A stretch of 10,855 nt of DNA from Pavlovales sp. CCMP2436. Its lineage: Eukaryota; Haptophyta; Pavlovophyceae; Pavlovales. Below are positions 7,535 through 10,855 of the stretch, piece by piece. The DNA lies in the NCBI GenBank assembly GCA_026770615.1, contig MU631426.1, forward strand, positions 179,211 through 190,065, given 5' to 3'. The notes under the pieces are model-generated. The model saw nothing but the letters and a program-made list of their open reading frames with translations, was not told where the DNA came from and made no database searches. The translations under genes and the position numbers were made by a program. How positions within the stretch are numbered: the first letter of the stretch is position 1; each line of letters begins with the position of its first letter.

Positions 7535-8036
7535 TTGAATAACAGCATAGCATTAACATTTAATATTTCGGATCAAAATATTTTTAGTAATGTCATTAAT
7601 TCATCAAATAATCGCTACGATTCTAACATTTTAGAATTACAAAATAGACCAACCAATTCAGTAGTTAATGATCAGGATTTTATTAGTTTATCAAATGTGG
7701 TTGGTAGTTATACTTCAAATATTGTGTTGAAAATTAATACCGTAAATTACAACTTAAATAATGTAAATCTGAATAACACATCAGTTTTCGAAAAAATCTA
7801 ACAAGTACAATGAAGATAACGTTGATACATTTTTTGATAAAGCATATAATACTAAAGTAGAGAAGACTTTAGGATGGAAATATTCATTTAAATGTCTGGA
7901 GAAAGATGACCCAGATTATTACAAAATTATTAACACTAAAACATACTATCAAACTAAAGCAGATTTTGAAAAAACACATTGTAAAATTATCCACCCTCCT
8001 ATGATATGTATTTTAGCGAAAGATGATGAAAGTTAA
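7535..8036 (+). pseudogene. Fragment resembling the region upstream of a D5-type helicase
   Basis: The first frame (to the TAA at 7799-7801) is Asn- and Ser-rich with no clear domain. A second frame, open from about 7797 to the TAA at 8034-8036 and sensible again to a TGA at 8124-8126, contains GWKYSFKCLEKDD and then FEKTHCKI followed by a Pro pair (about 7965-8000). A Phe/Trp-Glu-Lys-x-His-x-Lys-Ile-x-x-Pro pattern is, to my knowledge, typical of the segment ahead of the superfamily 3 helicase in D5-like helicase-primases of large DNA viruses and virophages, proteins that unwind viral DNA at replication. The two frames meet at a run of six A (7791-7796), a usual site for a one-base slip. The helicase motifs themselves are absent, so the copy is truncated as well as shifted. 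Confidence 0.35.
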
Positions 8037-8233
8037 ACTTATAGTATTAAAAAATGTAAGGAAAGCCTATATGGAAGCATCACGCCTTTTTTCAATAACA
8101 GAACCGCAACAATATGTAATATATGATTTTCAATAATTTGAAACCAATACGACGCGGTACTGCCCTTCTTTTCATATGGTGTTTTACTATTTTTCGTAAC
8201 TTTTGCGATAAGACTCTTGTTATTTTTATAAAC
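8037..8233. other. AT-rich spacer between the two convergent viral-type frames
   Basis: The plus-strand frame decays here (TGA at 8124-8126) and the minus-strand gene ends at 8234. A short plus frame beginning at the ATG near 8071 gives only about 20 codons. No clear hairpin terminator was seen. Confidence 0.3.
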
Positions 8234-8977
8234 CTAATTATTCAAATTTGTAATAAAATCCAATCTCATTGTTGTATTGCGTAATTTCTTAGTTTTTTCT
8301 GCTTCTTTAATAGCTTCTCTTTTTTCTTGTTCTTTTTTCTCTTCTCGAATTCTGATCATATCGAAACTATCATTTAATGTGATATCATAATCTTCTTGTA
8401 CATATGACGCACAACAGTCAAATATCGAGCAATTCATAGGAATCAGTGGCGGAACTGTCACTATTTTCGAGTCTTTATTTTTCTCAGTGGCTGGGATCGC
8501 CATAATCCCGTTTGGTGCTTTGGATAAAATTCCTTGTTCGACCGCAGAATCCAGGCGAATAACTTCCGATTGAAGTTTTACTCGCTCCATAAAAATATTA
8601 CCCTCAACTAATGGAGCACCAGTCACCCACGAAAAGATAGGATTTAATTGGATTTCGATACGAATATCATCGTTAAGTAACGTTAGCGCAATCGCTTTAG
8701 AACACATTCCAGGTCCAAACAATCCAAGCAGTGGAATAGCCACGTCGATAGTTGAACCAATCGCTGTTGCCATCGCGCTTCCGTTTCGTGGTGTTACCAC
8801 TCCACCTGATGCCACACTCACCGCATCCGCGCAGCCCATTCTTGTGAGAGATGTACCGCGATCTGATGCGCTACAAGTAGATAACAGCCCCCTTGTGAAA
8901 AGGAGCAGGCTCGGCGAGCTGCGCACAGCGCACGTGAATCTAATATTTTTATATGCATAGCTGTACTTATGTAACAC
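8234..8977 (-). CDS. Capsid-like viral protein fragment, 247 codons
   Basis: The frame is open with AT-rich codons, unlike the host exons. Counted from the Met at 8977, it has a small-residue stretch with IPLLGLFG at about 81-88, then LLNDDIRIEIQL (100-111), then VKLQSEVIRLDSAVEQGI (133-150) and an Ile-Pro at 161-162. It ends in a highly charged Lys/Glu/Arg region (about 207-230). This alternation of beta-rich segments (IPL-x-x-x-x-G, then a strand of the form xLRIEIxL, then a strand ending in LD) resembles double jelly-roll or related major capsid proteins of small protist DNA viruses. Those are usually 500 residues or more, so this would be only a C-terminal part. The first 45 or so residues have a different character and the true border may be near 8840. 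The family call is inference from pattern only; the protein is otherwise unrecognised. Confidence 0.4.
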   Translation of the reverse strand: MLHKYSYAYKNIRFTCAVRSSPSLLLFTRGLLSTCSASDRGTSLTRMGCADAVSVASGGVVTPRNGSAMATAIGSTIDVAIPLLGLFGPGMCSKAIALTLLNDDIRIEIQLNPIFSWVTGAPLVEGNIFMERVKLQSEVIRLDSAVEQGILSKAPNGIMAIPATEKNKDSKIVTVPPLIPMNCSIFDCCASYVQEDYDITLNDSFDMIRIREEKKEQEKREAIKEAEKTKKLRNTTMRLDFITNLNN

Positions 8978-9008
8978 CTCTCATGCGGATGCGGATATAG
9001 ATACACAT

Positions 9009-9030
9009 CTTATGCTAGGGCCAGCATAAG
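9009..9030. other. Perfect 8-bp inverted repeat at the edge of the viral-type island
   Basis: cttatgct (9009-9016) pairs with agcataag (9023-9030) across a 6-base loop and is followed by tttt on the plus strand. It lies between the AT-rich island and the next host exon. It could be a terminator-like hairpin or a scar of the element's end. Confidence 0.35.
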
Positions 9031-9090
9031 TTTTCGCGGTTTGGGAGTGTGCGTGGCCGATCAGGACCTGCATGCGGCGGCGCTCGGCGT

Positions 9091-9725
9091 CTACTTGCGC
9101 TGGATCTCGAAGATGCGTGTCATTTTGTTGATATGCAGCTTGAACTTGGTTGAGGTGGTGAGGCGCAGCTCCCCAGCGTGGCGGCGAATGATGTGCCTCT
9201 GTGCAGCGCGCCGTCGGGGGGGGGGGTTAGGCACAGGGACGTCTGACGCGCGGAACGCGCTAAATTAAATCCGATATAAATCACGCGCGGCGTAAATCTT
9301 AAAAAATTCGCTGAACATAGATCTCAGCTAGAACTGCAACAAACCTGGAAACGCGCGGCCGACTCCGGGTCGGCCGCCACTCTGCCACCATCGAGGCCGG
9401 ATGTCGCCAAGCCAGCGATGGAGTCGTGGATGGCGTTGGCCTCGATTATCGTCGAGGCCGAAAGGGTCTGGAGGAGCGGGTTCAAAGTCGCGTTGTCGGG
9501 CAGGAGGTCGAGCTCTCCGTAGCTTTCTGCGGGGGCAGTCGGGAAGGGCCGGTGAGCATCGTGATTACTCGGCACGAGGAGATGGATCGCGTGGGCGGTG
9601 CACGCCTGGGCGGCAGCCGTGCGCACCGGGCATGTCGCGCAAGGATGCAGTGCCTTTGCAGCGTCGAGTAAAATTGGTCGCCTCAAAACTATGGACGGAT
9701 AGGGAAATGTCATGGTTCTGCTCAT
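9091..9725 (-). CDS. Last two exons of a spliced gene of unknown function
   Basis: The final exon (9198-9091) codes 35 residues, ending ELRLTTSTKFKLHINKM and IFEIQRK, then TAG. The exon before it ends at 9345 with …AADPESAARFQ and a donor cag|gtttgt, and both sides are phase 0. Its coding frame, with G/C third positions, runs back through LDLLPDNATLNPLLQTLSAS and SIAGLATSGLDGG. It could start at the ATG at 9725, but the codons there are less biased. A good acceptor (ctgcccccgcag) ends at 9527, so the exon may be only 9526-9345, with earlier exons not identified. I do not know the family. The short, basic, hydrophobic-patterned C-terminus looks like a real protein end. Confidence 0.55.
9199..9344 (-). 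other. Intron of the minus-strand gene (GT-AG, phase 0)
   Basis: Read on the minus strand, the donor is CAG|gtttgt and the acceptor gcgctgcacag|AGG; length 146 nt. An 11-base C run (G run at 9216-9226 on the plus strand) precedes the acceptor, the same style of tract as in the introns of the two-TM gene. Confidence 0.6.
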
Positions 9726-10249
9726 TCGAATAGATCTACCCTAAGTTTTTTTAGATGAGAAAGTTACTGTTCAATGACGAAATATGTATCGGCACCTTTT
9801 TGATGGCTTTTTCACCACAGATCAGTATTGAATCCAGTATAAATAGACTTACGAATATGCAACATTGGACCGGGAACAATTTCGTCGATCAGTTCGACAC
9901 CTGATTCCAACGGGATCTTCAAACGGGGATGGTATTTTCAGTATCTGGGTTAACATGCAACCCTCACTTTGGAGGCCCTTTACTCTTCATCCTTACAAGA
10001 ATATGGTGAAAGTAATTCAGAACAAATATTTGCCCAGTCAATTCTACGCCTGAAGCTGGTCTTCAAAGTTTAACTAACCTTCATCATGGGCGATCCAGAT
10101 CACGAAGGACTGAATCGATCGTTTTTAAAACTTGCCTTGTGAGCGATGGCAGAGCCCGCGAAGTGAGCCGAGTGAAAGCACCCCCATCTTGGGCTGTCAA
10201 TGCCGCGACTTACCGTACGCGCGTCCCCTGCACCCCCCACCACACCAGC
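9726..10249. other. Intergenic stretch upstream of the asd gene
   Basis: No coding sequence is recognised. A 62-codon plus frame (9865-10053) has no domain and no codon bias. The stretch should hold the promoter and 5' UTR of the aspartate-semialdehyde dehydrogenase gene, and perhaps earlier exons of the minus-strand gene. Closer to 10250 it becomes GC-rich. Confidence 0.4.
9838..9846 (+). promoter_or_regulatory. TATA-box-like sequence
   Basis: tataaatag stands 404 bp upstream of the asd ATG. That is far for a core promoter unless the 5' UTR is long or spliced, and such strings are frequent in AT-rich spacers. Confidence 0.15.
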
Positions 10250-10690
10250 ATGTATGACGTTGCTGTCGTGGGCGCGACGGGCGCGGTGGGCGTGGAGGTC
10301 TGCACGGTGCTCAAGGCGCGCTCCTTCCCGCTCGGTAAGCTGCGCCTCTTCGCCTCCACGCGCTCGGCGGGCAAGGTGATGCGCACACCGTACGGAGACG
10401 TGACCGTCGAGGCGTTCTCGGTGGAGGCAGTGCGTACGACGCACTTTGCCTTCCTCGCCGTCTCCGGAACATTTGCTACGACGCACGCGCACGCACTCGC
10501 GGCGCCGGGTGGTCCGTTTGTCATCGACAATTCGTCCGCCTTCCGCATGGACCCCAACGTCCCCCTCGTCGTCCCCGAGATCAATGCCAGCGCGATCGGA
10601 GCGTCGCGGCTCATTGCAAACCCGAACTGCACGACGGCGATTGCGGCGATGGCGCTGTACCCGCTCCACAAGGCGTTCACACTGACGAAG
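10250..10690 (+). CDS. asd: Aspartate-semialdehyde dehydrogenase, first exon (N-terminal 147 residues)
   Basis: This enzyme reduces aspartyl phosphate to aspartate semialdehyde with NADPH, the branch-point step toward lysine, threonine, methionine and isoleucine. It shows the N-terminal Rossmann motif VAVVGATGAVG (Gly 8, 11, 14), then FLAVSG, the conserved FVIDNSSAFRMD (90-101), VPLVVPEIN (104-112) and the active-site segment IANPNCTTAIA with catalytic Cys127 (codon 10628-10630). The family is usually about 340-370 residues, so about 40% is here. The exon stops at a GT donor (aag|gtacgt, 10691) in phase 0, and the remainder lies beyond the window. The ATG at 10250 puts the Rossmann strand at residue 3, as in bacterial forms. 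There is no upstream in-frame ATG, so an organelle transit peptide would need another exon. Third codon positions are almost all G or C. Confidence 0.93.
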
Positions 10691-10781
10691 GTACGTGTGT
10701 AAATATCTATAAAAACGTCCGGCCCCGTAAAGGTCCCCCAGTCTCCCAGTGGTACAACAACAACACACTGACGAAGGTACG
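10678..10781 (+). repeat. 18-bp direct repeat duplicating an exon/intron junction
   Basis: cacactgacgaaggtacg occurs at 10678-10695, across the asd exon end and donor, and again at 10764-10781. The offset is 86 bp. The second copy is preceded by a possible acceptor (ccccagtctcccag, ending at 10749). Confidence 0.85.
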
Positions 10782-10855
10782 AGTTCAGGGAATAGCCAAT
10801 AATGTGTTATGCCATGTGATGGTGCCCCTTCTACACACCCATCAGCGCCATTGGC
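10691..10855 (+). other. Start of the first asd intron, running off the window
   Basis: The intron begins gtacgtgtg. A possible short 59-nt intron (10691-10749) followed by a 27-nt phase-0 exon (10750-10776, WYNNNTLTK) and a second donor at 10777 can be read. A single longer intron is equally possible. The conserved asd sequence expected next (a STYQ-type segment) is not in the window. Confidence 0.5.

Larger units (their letters stand above)
7510..8980. mobile_element. Decayed viral-type (Polinton-like or virophage-like) island
   Basis: This AT-rich island differs sharply from the GC-rich host exons on either side. It contains two intronless, damaged, convergent reading frames, one helicase-primase-like (plus) and one capsid-like (minus). 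Both kinds of gene occur in Polinton-like viruses, virophages and nucleocytoplasmic large DNA viruses, whose pieces are common in protist genomes. I found no terminal repeats or integrase, so the borders are set by base composition only. No polymerase, ATPase or protease gene is visible, so this would be a fragment. Confidence 0.4.

Noticed and set aside
9401..9733. Plus-strand open frames opposite the minus-strand exon
   Set aside because: Arg/Gly-rich, no domain, and the minus strand has matched splice sites and a better protein.
9865..10053. Plus-strand 62-codon frame in the spacer before asd
   Set aside because: It begins with TTG rather than ATG, has no domain and no third-position bias.
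10100..10768. Long antisense open frame opposite asd (222 codons, minus)
   Set aside because: It is the shadow of a GC-rich exon; the plus-strand frame has all the asd motifs, and this frame is Arg-rich low complexity.
1..10855. CRISPR arrays, tRNA genes, bacterial operons
   Set aside because: No regularly spaced short repeats, no cloverleaf recognised, and the split genes indicate a eukaryotic nuclear genome.

Overview
The window looks like nuclear DNA of a eukaryote, most likely a protist or alga. It holds genes split by spliceosomal-type introns (GT-AG, and probably one GC-AG). Exons are GC-rich with G/C third codon positions, spacers are AT-rich, introns carry C-rich tracts, and much of the DNA is mobile-element debris. 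The one firmly recognised gene, aspartate-semialdehyde dehydrogenase, fits an organism that makes its own lysine, threonine and methionine precursors. I cannot name the species.

Layout. (1) 1-2256, minus strand: a decayed retroelement 3' half, with an RNase H domain, a downstream C-terminal domain, a CCHC zinc motif and 23-residue Pro-rich repeats, broken by frameshifts and stops. (2) 2642-3357: a non-coding element with terminal inverted repeats of about 47 bp. (3) 3379-3542: a 164-bp MITE with 21-bp TIRs and TA flanks (Tc1/mariner style). (4) 3687-3896: a weak transposase-like remnant. (5) about 4361-6643, plus strand: a six-exon gene for a two-TM protein of unknown function. All intron phases agree, but the first exon has a 17-nt frame break and an in-frame TAA. 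(6) 6644-7510: no gene seen, but short repeated motifs and two tandem perfect hairpins. (7) about 7510-8980: an AT-rich island with two convergent, intronless, broken genes that resemble a D5-type viral helicase-primase N-terminal region and a viral capsid protein. It is probably a relic of a Polinton-like, virophage-like or related large-DNA-virus element. (8) 9091 to about 9725, minus strand: the 3' end of a second spliced gene of unknown function. (9) 10250 to the window end: the first exon of aspartate-semialdehyde dehydrogenase, with a duplicated exon/donor junction 86 nt downstream.

The three host genes show no evident functional link. The likely undescribed material is the decayed viral-type island, the two small TIR elements and the unknown two-TM protein. 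All family calls for the mobile and viral parts come from motif reading without database search.
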